Shown one piece after another: positions 1-10,327 of a stretch of DNA of 64,000 nt (position 1 is the first letter of the stretch; the number at the start of each line of letters is the position of its first letter). Where the stretch lies: contig CAJNDS010002155.1 of the NCBI GenBank assembly GCA_905221605.1, positions 498,001 to 562,000 of the forward strand, read 5' to 3'. The position numbers and the translations under genes were made by a program. The notes below the pieces were generated by a model, which did no database searches, had not been told where the DNA came from, and saw only the letters and a list, made by a program, of their open reading frames with translations. The DNA is from Symbiodinium natans. Taxonomy: Eukaryota; Sar; Dinophyceae; Suessiales; Symbiodiniaceae.

Positions 1-816
1 CTGGGAGAACGGTTTGCTGTGTTATGTCCAGCTTTGAGGACACTATGTATCACGTGTATATATACATACATATATATATATATACTATATGAGTATCTCA
101 CACTTGTAAAGAATTAGTCAACACATGTATATTGATCTACGTGCTTCAGCGTTCATTTGCAGGAGCCCAGTGGGTCGGTTGCAACCAGCTGAGGGTTCAG
201 GGATTGCGGCCGCGGGCCCTTTTTTCAACTTAAGCCATTTGGTGAGTTTGTCAACCTTCAATGCCACAAAGTGTTAAGGTTTTGGGGAAAAGTCATTCAT
301 TGAAGGTTGAAGATTCCAGGAAAGTGGTCTGTGCAATGTTCAGTCTTCAACCTTTTGTTTTCAGGGAATGTCAACTTTCATTTTGCAAATGCGTGTTTAT
401 AGATTTTCGCTGAGCATGTTTTACCGTTTACTTGATCCATCTGGATATATCCCGAAGCCGTGTGAACTGACAGTGCAGTTTATTCAATGTTTCGGGAAAT
501 TCTTCATGTTGAGGTATAGGGCTTCGTCCCAAAAAGTTTCGGAATAGAAATTATAACCTTAAAACCCCAAAACCCTAAACCCTAAACCCCAAACATTGCT
601 ACGGGGAACGGCCGCCAAGGCATCTCTGGATGGTGTGCGCTTCTGCATTCGAGGGGTAGGGCGGGGGGCCATATCTGATATGTACATAAAGACTTCGAAT
701 AAACAAGCAGCCACAAAATAGGGCTTGTGTGTAAAAAGATGGCTTGCGTGTATATAAACATATACACACAACAGGTCTTCAAAGCTGGGTATAACACAGC
801 AAACCGTTCTCCCAGC
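1..816. repeat. Element bounded by ~70-bp inverted repeats
   Basis: The first ~66 bases and the reverse complement of about 745-816 match closely: both begin CTGGGAGAACGGTTTGCTGT and run into an AT-rich (TATATA) stretch. Between the arms lie about 660 bases with no convincing coding sequence and a short CCCTAAA patch near 565-590. This looks like a small non-autonomous DNA transposon or a fold-back element (inference). The left arm starts at the window edge, so it may extend outside. No transposase is visible. Confidence 0.5.
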
Positions 817-1640
817 CCAAGCCTCCTCCATCCGTGCCGGTTCGGGGGCTCAAGCAGTTTGGGGGTTACAGTACCGTTTCGGGTTCCGAGGGTGTTTCTA
901 GGCTTTGGGGTGCAATGGGTTCAGGGTTTGCGCTTCAGGGCTGTTAGGGTTCAGGCATCGGGGGTGAGGCTATGGGCCCATGGGATGAGAGGGTCGTGGC
1001 GCAGGTGACAAGGCTCAGGGGTTTGGGGTTTAGGGTTTAGGGCTTCAGGCTTTAGGGTTTAGGGTTTAGGGCTTAGGGTTTAGGGTTGGGTTTGCTTAGC
1101 TCAAAGGGTGTGCGAGGTTCTGCTTGAGACTGGCGAGACGTTTCAAGGGTTCATGTCGTCCGGAACGCCTGGTTGCAGTGTGGCTCTTTGTAATTCCAAG
1201 CGATACTGTGCTGCTAGTTTAGACTACTTTTGCCTGTGTTCCATGAACATATATGTGTACTTGCGCGTCTGATTGAGGTAAACCTGTCAAAACACCCTGA
1301 AACAAACGATGATACATGGCAAGTGAGAACGATTGCAGACTGGTACTCGGTTAGGGGCTCCTGAGCAGCAATGTTCAACGGCGCACAAAGTTGCACGAAG
1401 CGTTCTCTGAACCGCTCGGATCCCAGCGCTGCTAGAGGTGCGGGTGTTCTGGAAGCTACCCCTGCGCTGGCAACTTGTTTTGCTGGGCACAACACACGTC
1501 CGAAGCCACTTGGCGGCCTTGGTTCGGTGTTGCTGATGTAGGATGCTTCGGGCGCACGCCCAGATTGCATCGGGACAAAACTTAAAAGTTCATATGCGCC
1601 ACAGGCTGGGTTGAGGCACAGGTTAAAAAGCCACGGTGTG
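817..1640. other. Non-coding spacer downstream of gene 1
   Basis: A patch of TTTAGGG and variant heptamers lies at about 1,020-1,090. I see no supported exon on either strand. The part from about 1,640 to 1,870 resembles the sequence just downstream of gene 2 (about 9,985-10,060), sharing a GCATGTTAC and a CACTCGGCTGATACATG block, so it is probably the 3' untranslated or flanking sequence of gene 1. Confidence 0.4.
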
Positions 1641-1887
1641 GCTGTAAGGTCAGCATGTTACTAGCACTCGGCTGATACATGAGACCGTGTTGTTCGCCCG
1701 GCAACTTGCCTGATGAGTTGCAATCCATCCCGCTCCAAGCTTCTGACACACAGTTTAGGCTAGGCAGCTGCCACAAAAATGACTTGTGAAATGCACGGGA
1801 GCCTTTGGGGTTCAAGGCTTTGAAAGCTGGCAGGACATGCAATGGCTGCTGTTGATGCAGCCGCCATCATGGGGTCCTTATGGGTCC

Positions 1888-2988
1888 TTAGTCATCATCC
1901 TTCCGACGCCGGCGACTGCCGTCGGAGTCGTCGTCCTTGAAGATGCGGCGGCGCGTGCCATCGCCATCGTCGTCCTCCAACTGTAGGCATCAGAGGTGTT
2001 TCATGGTGTTTCCTTTTCGTCACCTTGCAACAAGCCGAACGAAGAACCGAAATCTGACGGGAATGGAGTTCCTAAGCATGACCCAAACCTAGGCACACCC
2101 CTGGCCGGCTGACTCTCATCCCTAAAGACGCCCTACGTGCCCAGTCAAAACTCCCTTGCCCGCCCCCCCCCCCCCCCCCCAAAAAAAATAGGCAGTCGGC
2201 ATGGCCCTGGGAACCAAAAGCCCGGATGAACAACGCGAAGCCGAAAAGCCAAATTGACGCGCAACCCCAGGCCAAAGAGGCTCCTGAACTTTCGATTCCG
2301 ACACGGCAACCCTGGACAAACCTTCAAGGGTGCTTGAGGAGTTTTGGGGGCCTGTCCTTGAAGATGCGGCGGCGCGTGCATCGCCATCGTCGTCCTCAAA
2401 CTGTAGGCATCAGAGGTGTTTCATGGTGTTTCCTTTTCGTCACCTTGCAACAAGCCGAACGAAGAACCGAAATCTGACGGGAATGGAGTTCCTAAGCATG
2501 ACCCAAACCTAGGCACACCCCTGGCCGGCTGACTCTCATCCCCAAAGACGCCCTAAGTGCCCAGTCAAACTCCCTTGCCCCCCCCCCCCCCTAGGCAGTC
2601 GGCGTTGCAGGGCCCTGGGAACCAAAAGCCCGGATGAACAACGCGAAGCCGAAAAGCCAAATTGACGCGCAACCCCAGGCCCAAAGAGGCTTCTGAACTT
2701 TCGATTCCGACACGGCAACCCTGGACAAACCTTCAGGGGTGCTTGAGGAGTTTTGGGGGCCTGTCCTTGAAGATGCGGCGGCGCGTGCCATCGCCATCGT
2801 CGTCCTCCAACTGTAGGCATCAGAGGTGTTTCATGGTGTTTCCTTTTCGTCACCTTGCAACAAGCCGAACGAAGAACCGAAATCTGACGGGAATGGAGTT
2901 CCTAAGCATGACCCAAACCTAGGCACACCCCTGGCCGGCTGACTCTCATCCCTAAAGACGCCCTACGTGCCCAGTCAAAACTCCCTTG

Positions 2989-3019
<31 letters not shown>

Positions 3020-6000
3020 GGGCAGTCGGCGTTGCAGGGCCCTGGGAACCAAAAGCCCGGATGAACAACGCGAAGCCGAAAAGCCCCAAATTGACGCGCA
3101 ACCCCAGGCCCAAAGAGGCTCCTGAACTTTCGATTCCGACACGGCAACCCTGGACAAACCTTCAGGGGTGCTTGAGGAGTTTTAGGGGCCAGTCCTTGAA
3201 GATGCGGCGGCGCGTGCCATCCTGGTCATCGTCGTCCTCCCCCAGTGGACGAAGCTGTGGAGAGGCTCCCATGTGGACCCCCTTTTACCCCCCACCTCTG
3301 ATCCCCTTCAAAAAATCCTGCTGCATTCGTTTCAGGAGCTTTGCATGGAAAACCGCAACGTTCACGCGGTGCGACAATTGTACGAACTGCGAAGAGCCCT
3401 TGGGTTCAAAACATGTCGTCGTCCTTGAAGATGCGGCGGCGCGTGCCATCGTCGTCCTTGAAGATGCGGCGGCGCGTGCCATCGTCATCGTCGTCCTGCA
3501 CGTGCTGAGAAAGCGGGACGGCTACGGTTTAGGCCCAGGACGCTGGCTGCAGCAAGAAGCCGATCAGAGGTTCCCAAATATGGGGGTTTTTTACGATATT
3601 AGGGGCACCTTATTGGGGTCCTGGCTAGAAGGGGCTCCTACTATTTGGTGAGGTCCCTCATTTTCGTAAACCCCCATATTGGCCCCCTGATTCCCCACCT
3701 CTAAATATGGTGATGGCCCACCGGCCGACCCGCTTGAAAAAGTGCTCAGCGTACCTTTCGGATAAAAAAACGATGAAAGGAAAATCGGCGCGGTTAGATT
3801 TTTATACCGAGTGATTTCGAGGCATCATGTCATGCATTTGTATATCATACCTACTGTTCAGGCAATAGAATTTCCATGGAATGTCCTTCGCATGGATTCT
3901 CTATGGGGGATCCAGTGGCATTTTTTTTATTTCCAGGAACGCCTAGGAAACTTCTACAAGATAAGGCACATGTGTAGACATGTTCGCTGACCGGAACCCT
4001 CCGCGCATCCGAATGCCCCTCCCCAGCGACCCGCGCGAATCCTTCTCTCTGTCGGTTTAGGGTTTGGGGTATAGGTTTGGAGTTTAGGGTTTAGGGTTCA
4101 AGGTCTTGATCGACAAGCGCATGGTGGTCCGATTTGCGTGCGAACCCCTGTACCCTGTGGCCAATACCCCTTTGCGGCATGAAAATTCCCAAACCTAAAC
4201 CTTGAAACTTTGGTCCCCTGGCAGCTACGGCCGGCAACGCAATGTCTGGAAGAGCCCCTGTAAAGCTGTCGGTGCACTTCCTAAGTTGTCTTGGTCCTTG
4301 CGACGGCGCCGACTGCCGTCGGTGTCATCGTCCTTGAAGATGCGGCGGCGCGTGCCGTCGTCATCGTCGTCCTGTCCAGTGCTGAAAACGGGCGTGGCTA
4401 CAGTGCAGGCCAGCTAGATGCCTCGAACGTCCTCACCCTACAGCAACTTTGACTTAGTCTGCTGCACTTCCTGACACGGTCGTCTGGGTCCTTGCGGCGG
4501 CGCCGGCTGTTGTCATCGTCGTCCGGGCCGCCCGGGGTGGTCGAGCAAGTGGTGGTCGTGGTAGTGGTGAAGTATGGGCAAGTTTCCACGACTGGGGCCG
4601 TGGTCGTTGTTGTCGTGGTGGTGGAAGGCGGCCGCCCACAGTACTTGCCACACTCCACGCAGTAATGGTCCAGACCCGGCTTCAGCTGCCGAGCAAACTT
4701 GGAATGGCACCGGTGCAGGCACCAGTAGAGCTCCGTGCCCTCCAGCTGGAAGCCGTAGCAGATCTGCTTGCACATGGTGTTCTCGTCCACGCACTTGACT
4801 GGACCCTCGTCATCGTCCTCATCGTCCGCATCGTCCTCATCGTCCTCATCGTCCTCATCGTCCTCGTCATCATCCTCGCCCTCGTCATCGTCATCGTCCT
4901 TTGGAGCATCATCGTCCTTTGGAGCATCATCGTCCTTTGGAGCATCATCGTCGTCCTTGAAGATGCGGCGGCGCGTCCCATCCTTGTCATCGTCGTCCTT
5001 GAAGATGCGGCGGCGCGTCCCATCCTTGTCATCATCGTCCTTGAAGATGCGGCGGCGCGTCCCATCCTTGTCATCGTCGTCCTTGAAGATGCGGCGGCGC
5101 GTGCCGTCGTCGTCCTTGAAGATGCGGCGGCGCGTCCCATCCTTGTCATCGTCGTCCTTGAAGATGCGGCGGCGCGTGCCGTCATCGTCCTTGAAGATGC
5201 GGCGGCGCGTCCCATCCTTGTCATCGTCGTCCTTGAAGATGCGGCGGCGCGTCCCATCGTCGTCCTTGAAGATGCGGCGGCGCGTGTCGTCGTCATCCTT
5301 GAAGATGCGGCGGCGCGCGTCGTCGTCGTCCTTGGGCCGAATGATGACGATCCGTCGAGATCTCCTTGAGCGGGAGCCGATCGTCCGGGAGCGAGAGCTG
5401 AAGGACCTGCGCGACCTACGAGACCTCCTGGAGCGAGAGCTGAAGACCCTTCTGCTGCGAGAACTCAAAGATCTCCTGCTGCGGGAAGAGATTGACCTCC
5501 TGGACTCTAAGCTGGACTCCGAGTCAGTGATCTCCAGAAAGGACTTCTGGCTCTCGGACCGTCGGTGCTGGAGCAATCCCACGACCTCGGTCTCTTCCAG
5601 GAGGCTCGGACACATCCCAGCCTTGCAGTAGCGCCCGGTCGCGTGGATGAGCATGGAGCGGTGACCCGAGCAAACCTGCATGCACGTGCTCCAGTCCTGA
5701 ATGAGCATCGCCGTGCAGATCAGGTTGCACAGCAGCGGGCCGTTGCAGATGTTGGGCTTGTTTGGGGGATAGCTGGGGTCACGGTCCCCGTAGCTACGAG
5801 CCACCTCCCGCCTGTCTTCGGGATCCGAGGCGCACACGTCCTGGATGCAGTGCTGCAGCGTCCGCTGCTCCGGCGTGGTCTGCTCCGAGTTCTGCGGGTA
5901 GGTGACGCCCTCCAGCCAGACGGCCTCCTCCCGGCAGATGTCGGCCCCGTCCAGGTAGGAGAAGTTGAAGCCGTTCAGGTCCCGGGCCTCCAGGCACGTC

Positions 6001-9000
6001 ATCTCCACGGACTCGCCAGGCCTCAGTCATCAGCACAAGAAAAAATGGTCGAGGCTGACTACTGTACATCGGTGCTGAGCTGCTGAAGGGGGAGGAGACT
6101 CGGAGAGGGCTTCAAAAACGGCTGCGACATGCTGCGATGCGACGAAGGCGCGCGTTGTTGTCGGGCTTCTCGCAGACGCAGTGCGTGTCCCTGAGGCGGG
6201 TGTCGCAAGTCTTCGGCTCCCCTGTGTCCGAGTCGAAGTTGGCCGGGTCAGAGGCGTTGGTGAGGTTGCAAGCGAAGGCCTCGTTGGGGAACCTCCCGCG
6301 TCAGTTCGGGACTACTGGAGAAGAGTCCACAGAATTTCTCCCAATCTCTCAAGCGCAACTCACCAGCCTAGGCAATTCTATCAAGATTCCTCAACTCCGC
6401 AAGGATGGTACACAACGATGGTGCGTTCCGATTCTAGTCACGATGGCACCCTACACCCCTAACAACCCTCAAAAAACGTGCGGTCATTTTGGGGAGCCTT
6501 CCCGTACCAGGGTCGTCCCGCACCCCCACGCATCGGGCGCCGCGGTCCTGGAAAGTTACGGCGCGCAGGGACGCTAAAGGTTTTACCATGTATCGTCTAT
6601 AGGGGGATTAGGGTTTAGGGACATCCTTGCTCAGCACTTTGCAAGGTCCGTGTTCAACTCAGTCTTCGCCTCTTGCTCCCTTCTCCCATCTCCCTCACGC
6701 ACGGGCATGTGGGTGGGGACGGGGGGGGGATCTGGCAGGTCTACCCGGCAATCGTTCCTAAACCTGTGGCCTTTCTTTCATGGCTATACGGCAGGAAGGG
6801 GTTCCGCTTCGGGACCTCTGTTGTATGTCAAAGGCTTTGGGTCGGTTTGGGATGTTGAGCTGGTCCTGGTCCACACCTGCAGCCTGAGGCCCCCTACGAA
6901 CCTTAAACAGCACGGTCCTGGCACCAGTCTCGGCAAGTCCTGCGCGGGAACTTCGGCGTGTTCAAGTTCACGAAAGCGACCTGATGCCGAGGCGACTTCC
7001 GGACTTGGACTTGATTCATTTGAGATTCATAGGGGCGCTTAGTAGGGTTGAAGGGTGCCGGCTGTCAGGGGCATCTCGAAAACAAAGGCATGGTGATCTC
7101 TCTTTCACGTGCTTGTATCACCCAGCTGCTTCTTTTAGGCCCAGAGTCCCCTTCATTGGGGAATTTGAGCCCTTGCCACCCCCTCTCCCCGACAATCATT
7201 AGAAACGGCTCCGGACCGCTCTCGCTCTCGCTCTCAACTGAAGCTCTGAACTTCCCATTCCGCGAGCCGACGTAACGACCTATATGAATAGGCAATATTA
7301 GGCAATGATGAGACGCACCTTTGCAGCTAGTGGGAGCACGGCAAGATTTCGCGCATCCGTGGCACACACCCGATGGCCACAAGCTCAGAAGAAAAACAGT
7401 AATTAATAAGACAACCGAAAAAGCGGCTCAGATGCCCCCTGGGCTAGGGACGCAGTTCTCCCCACCGTCCATCAACTCCTTGATGCGGTTGTTATTCTCG
7501 ATGACCGCCGGGTCGTTGCTGGTCTCGTCCCTGAGTGGTGGACCGAGACGCTCTACTAAGGTTAACAGGGTTTGAGGACCGGGTGGTGTAGGGTTTTCAG
7601 GGGTTTGGGGGTTTGGGGGCTTGGGCTTCAGCCTAGGGTTTCGATCGGGATTTGGGGCTTATCAGCGCATTGAAGAACAAGGCGACCGAACCGCGGCTTC
7701 CTGGGTCTTTAACATTCTAGCGCTGGTAGTGGTAAGCGCCTCCCCGCTGCATTGTTCCTGGTGTCCACCTGGCATCCGCACTGTTGACTACCCAAGAGGC
7801 AGGCCCTGACTGGTGGCCCGGTGATCATGAATCATTGGGTGTCTGGTTTAGGGTTAAATACCTGAACCCTTGCACCACAAGACAAGGGGCGGGATGCACT
7901 CCTTGTCGCTGGGGTGTCCGAACGGCCTGCACGCTGAACCCGTCAAAGGCAAAGCAAGCCCCCGAACCTCACGAACTCTGATCGACCCTACACATCCTAC
8001 ACCTTGAACAAAACCTACCCAACCCTGCCCCCCCCACACCCCCCTCCCCTAGAGAGGAATGACAGGCTAGGGGATTGAGTCGGATGGTGTTTTTAAGGCC
8101 CGCCACGGGCCTCATGAACTCGCAGCCCGGCTGGGTGACGTCACCACTGCCGGACGCAGGGCACCCAGGCGGAGTGAGGGCGACGCCTTGGCATCTCAGG
8201 GTTTTGGAGGGTTTTGGGGCCCACGGGGGGTTTTTTTTGGGGGGGGAGGAGGGGGAGAAAGGCACAGTCACTGGCCCGTCCTGGCTACCCAAACTGTGCA
8301 TATACACTGCGCACTCCACGGGAGATGCGAGCCGACGTCTACATCGCTGGGGTGTCGAGGGGCCATCTTCCTGGCAGAACTCGCAGAGGTCCTGCCAGAG
8401 GTTCGGCGCATCCGGCCTTGGTGCTTTGGGGCGGCATCGACGGGGTTGGCCGGACGCGGGGGCTTAGGGGGCTATACAGCAGCGGCCATAGCGGGTAGGC
8501 TTGGGGACCGCCGAGCCGCGTCGTGAAGAGGTTCTCGTCGCTCTCCGGGTCGATCCACTGCGTCGAGAGCTTCCTTACATCGGGCCCCAAAAGGCGTGCG
8601 ATGCATGGTACGTGCACACGCGCACGACTGCGTGAAGTTGAAGGGGGGGGGGGGGGGGCATGTGCGGCGTATGCATGCAAATCATGCGCCCGTGCACGCC
8701 CGAGGGGCTGCGCTCCGCAGATGCCCTCCTTGCCCCCGCTCGTCATGGTGGCACAGCCCCAGGCCTTGATGACGATGTTGTTGTAGTAGGCGTCGGGGGT
8801 GAGCGCCAGGTTCCTCGCACTGCCGTAGAGAGGCTGGGTGTTGATCTTGATGCGGACGCAGCTGTCATCGCTCACGAGGATGACGCCGGCCGCTGGGTCC
8901 GTGTCGTTCGATTTCAGGATCTTCAAGGTGGCGCTCTCGACGTTGGGGCTGCCCACCACGTACTCCTCCCCGATCCTCTTGACGATGTACTTGTCGCCGC

Positions 9001-9551
9001 CGTTCATGGTGATGGCGTAGGCGATGGCTGAGCTCAGCCGGGTGAAGAAGTACTGGCAGAAGAAGGCCTGGACCTCCACCGGGCCACCACAGGTGTCCGT
9101 CCTGGCCAGGCGCCAGATGCCCTGAGGCTGGAAGTCGAAGCCATCTTCGTATCCCTTACGCCAGCTGCTCTCCACATGCGGGTCGCCCGTGATGGTGCAG
9201 TCGTCGAAGCAGGTGGACGTCCAGTCGTCGACGTTGGCGCACTGGTCGCAGTCGCATTGCCTGGGGCATGTCAAGGTAGGGAAATGGGCAGGTGTGGAGG
9301 GGGGGGGGGAGGTGATCCGGGAGGATCTGGGATAGCGACCCTCTGCCACGAATCCACTTTCGATTCCGAGCCCGAGCGGCTGTCCCAGAGCCGCGAAGGT
9401 CCAGGCGCCCACCCCCCCCCCCCCTCCCGACGAAATTCTAGCTTGGTGCTTTGATCGCTTTCTCTCTTTGCTCTCTGCATCCTGGCTGCTGGCCCTGGGC
9501 TGCGATGGCCCAAGTGCCCAGGAGGACGAGGCCAAGCGCCTTGGCCGCCAT
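1888..9551 (-). CDS. Gene 1: secreted VWD-domain, cysteine-rich protein with Lys/Asp-Arg repeat tail
   Basis: Proposed exons on the minus strand: 9,472-9,551; 8,700-9,260; 8,520-8,573; 8,364-8,416; 8,111-8,186; 7,452-7,530; 6,918-6,980; 6,498-6,547; 6,152-6,292; 4,491-6,021; 4,297-4,371; 3,424-3,495; 3,195-3,236; 2,766-2,804; 1,888-1,974 (about 1,000 residues). The N-terminus (MAAKALGLVLLGTW...) is a signal peptide. A VWD-like domain follows, with TGDPHVE, FDFQPQGIW and a closing GICGA. Then come an LCEFCQ segment, a TPPGCP...PGCEF segment, a CRDWC...HCVC module, a large Cys module (CNGPLLC, GHRSML), an Arg/Ser stretch, repeats of KDDDDKDGTRRRIF, a six-Cys module (LKPGLDHYC), a Thr run, and a charged tail ending SRRRRKDDD. 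Every acceptor is AG|G; donors are mostly GC, one GT and several GA. The first-exon donor is uncertain. Without the 3' mini-exons the frame would stop at 4,398 (926 residues). Role unknown; an extracellular matrix, adhesive or extrusive-organelle protein is inference. Confidence 0.7.
1935..3194 (-). repeat. Three tandem ~420-bp units, each a mini-exon plus intron of gene 1
   Basis: The block CCTTGAAGATGCGGCGGCGC begins at 1,935, 2,356, 2,765 and 3,194, giving periods of about 421, 409 and 429 bp. The sequence between is nearly identical apart from poly-C/poly-A length. Each unit holds a mini-exon of about 39 nt encoding DDDGDGTRRRIFK, preceded by GAG|GAC and followed by AAG|GAC, then an intron of about 370-390 bp. 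The copy at 2,357-2,394 lacks one base (38 nt) and would shift the frame if included. Skipping it keeps the reading frame, because the others are multiples of three. Confidence 0.75.
3496..4296 (-). other. Long intron of gene 1 carrying a hairpin element
   Basis: This 801-base gap lies between the mini-exons at 4,297-4,371 and 3,424-3,495. It contains a family C palindromic element at about 3,570-3,690 and short telomere-like patches near 4,060-4,105. I see no other coding sequence. Confidence 0.5.
4945..5330 (-). repeat. Coding minisatellite, ~33-42 bp units (RRRIFKDDDDKDGT)
   Basis: About ten in-frame units inside the large exon of gene 1. Each encodes RRRIFK followed by three or four Asp, an optional Lys-Asp, then Gly-Thr. 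Unit length alternates between 33 and 42 bases, always a multiple of three. Opposite-strand open frames over this stretch (LEDAAARP-type repeats) are shadows. Confidence 0.85.
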
Positions 9552-10327
9552 GGCGCGGCACTGCGCGGCAGAGACGGGGACCCAGCTGTCTCGCCTATAC
9601 AAGTGTCCGTGGCGCGCGAGCCAGCTCTGTCGGACTCTCGTTTAACGACGCTTGCAGCAGGGTTGTCAAGTTCAGCGACATTCCTGGACATTCCTCGACA
9701 GTGTGCACGGGCCTATGCAGCCAGTGCTGACCACGCTGATCATGCTGGCCTTTCTAACGACCGTAACAGCACCGTAACAGTTATGCATACTGGATGGTGC
9801 CGGCCACATCCTAGCCGTCAAGGTGCTGACACTGTTCGCTGAAACTTACATAAGTTATATGGCTTGTGAACACTGATTTGCACAGCGCCGTGCTCTCTTG
9901 ATCCTCTTTGCAACTGCCCAGCTCCAGACCATGCAGGAGGAGAGCCATTAAATGCGCCCTTGGGACATCTTCGACGCCCATCCAGGCAAAACAAAACCGG
10001 GTGGCACGCAGCATGTTACAAGCACTCGGCTGATACATGCCATGGCCTTTGGGGAAGCCTGCCAACGCAAGAGGCGATGTTACATGCGATGATGGCAACA
10101 CTGGATGACACGTAATGTCCATGCACTACCATGACCACCTGTCTCGCACAACTTGCAGGCGTGATGCTGGCTCACATGCATGGGCAGGCATAACGAAAAT
10201 TAAACTAGCCCTCTGCTAATTGTCAAATCGTGGCTTCAGTGGCCACATGAGCAAGCTCGCAGCCGAGAACGGCTTTCGCGGCTTTGGGCTGCGCGAGGGC
10301 ATGGCGCCACGGCCCTCGATGCTTCCC
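9552..10327. other. Spacer between gene 2 stop and gene 1 start
   Basis: About 775 bases. Positions 9,552-9,640 resemble the sequence upstream of the gene 2 start, for example the shared segment CCGACAGAGCTGGCTC on the minus strand. Positions 9,985-10,060 resemble 1,640-1,690 downstream of gene 1. It therefore contains the 3' flank of gene 2 and the upstream region of gene 1. I cannot identify a promoter motif. Confidence 0.5.

Noticed and set aside
4665-5631. Plus-strand open frames of 234 and 287 codons (LEDAAARP / LKMRRRVPSSS repeats)
   Set aside because: They are antisense shadows of the minus-strand RRRIFKDDDD repeat. The repeat unit is a multiple of three, so all frames stay open.
9552-9660. 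Relic of the dinoflagellate spliced leader upstream of the start codons
   Set aside because: A GAGCTGGCTC segment upstream of both ATGs resembles only part of the leader. The match is too short to claim, so I do not infer retroposition.
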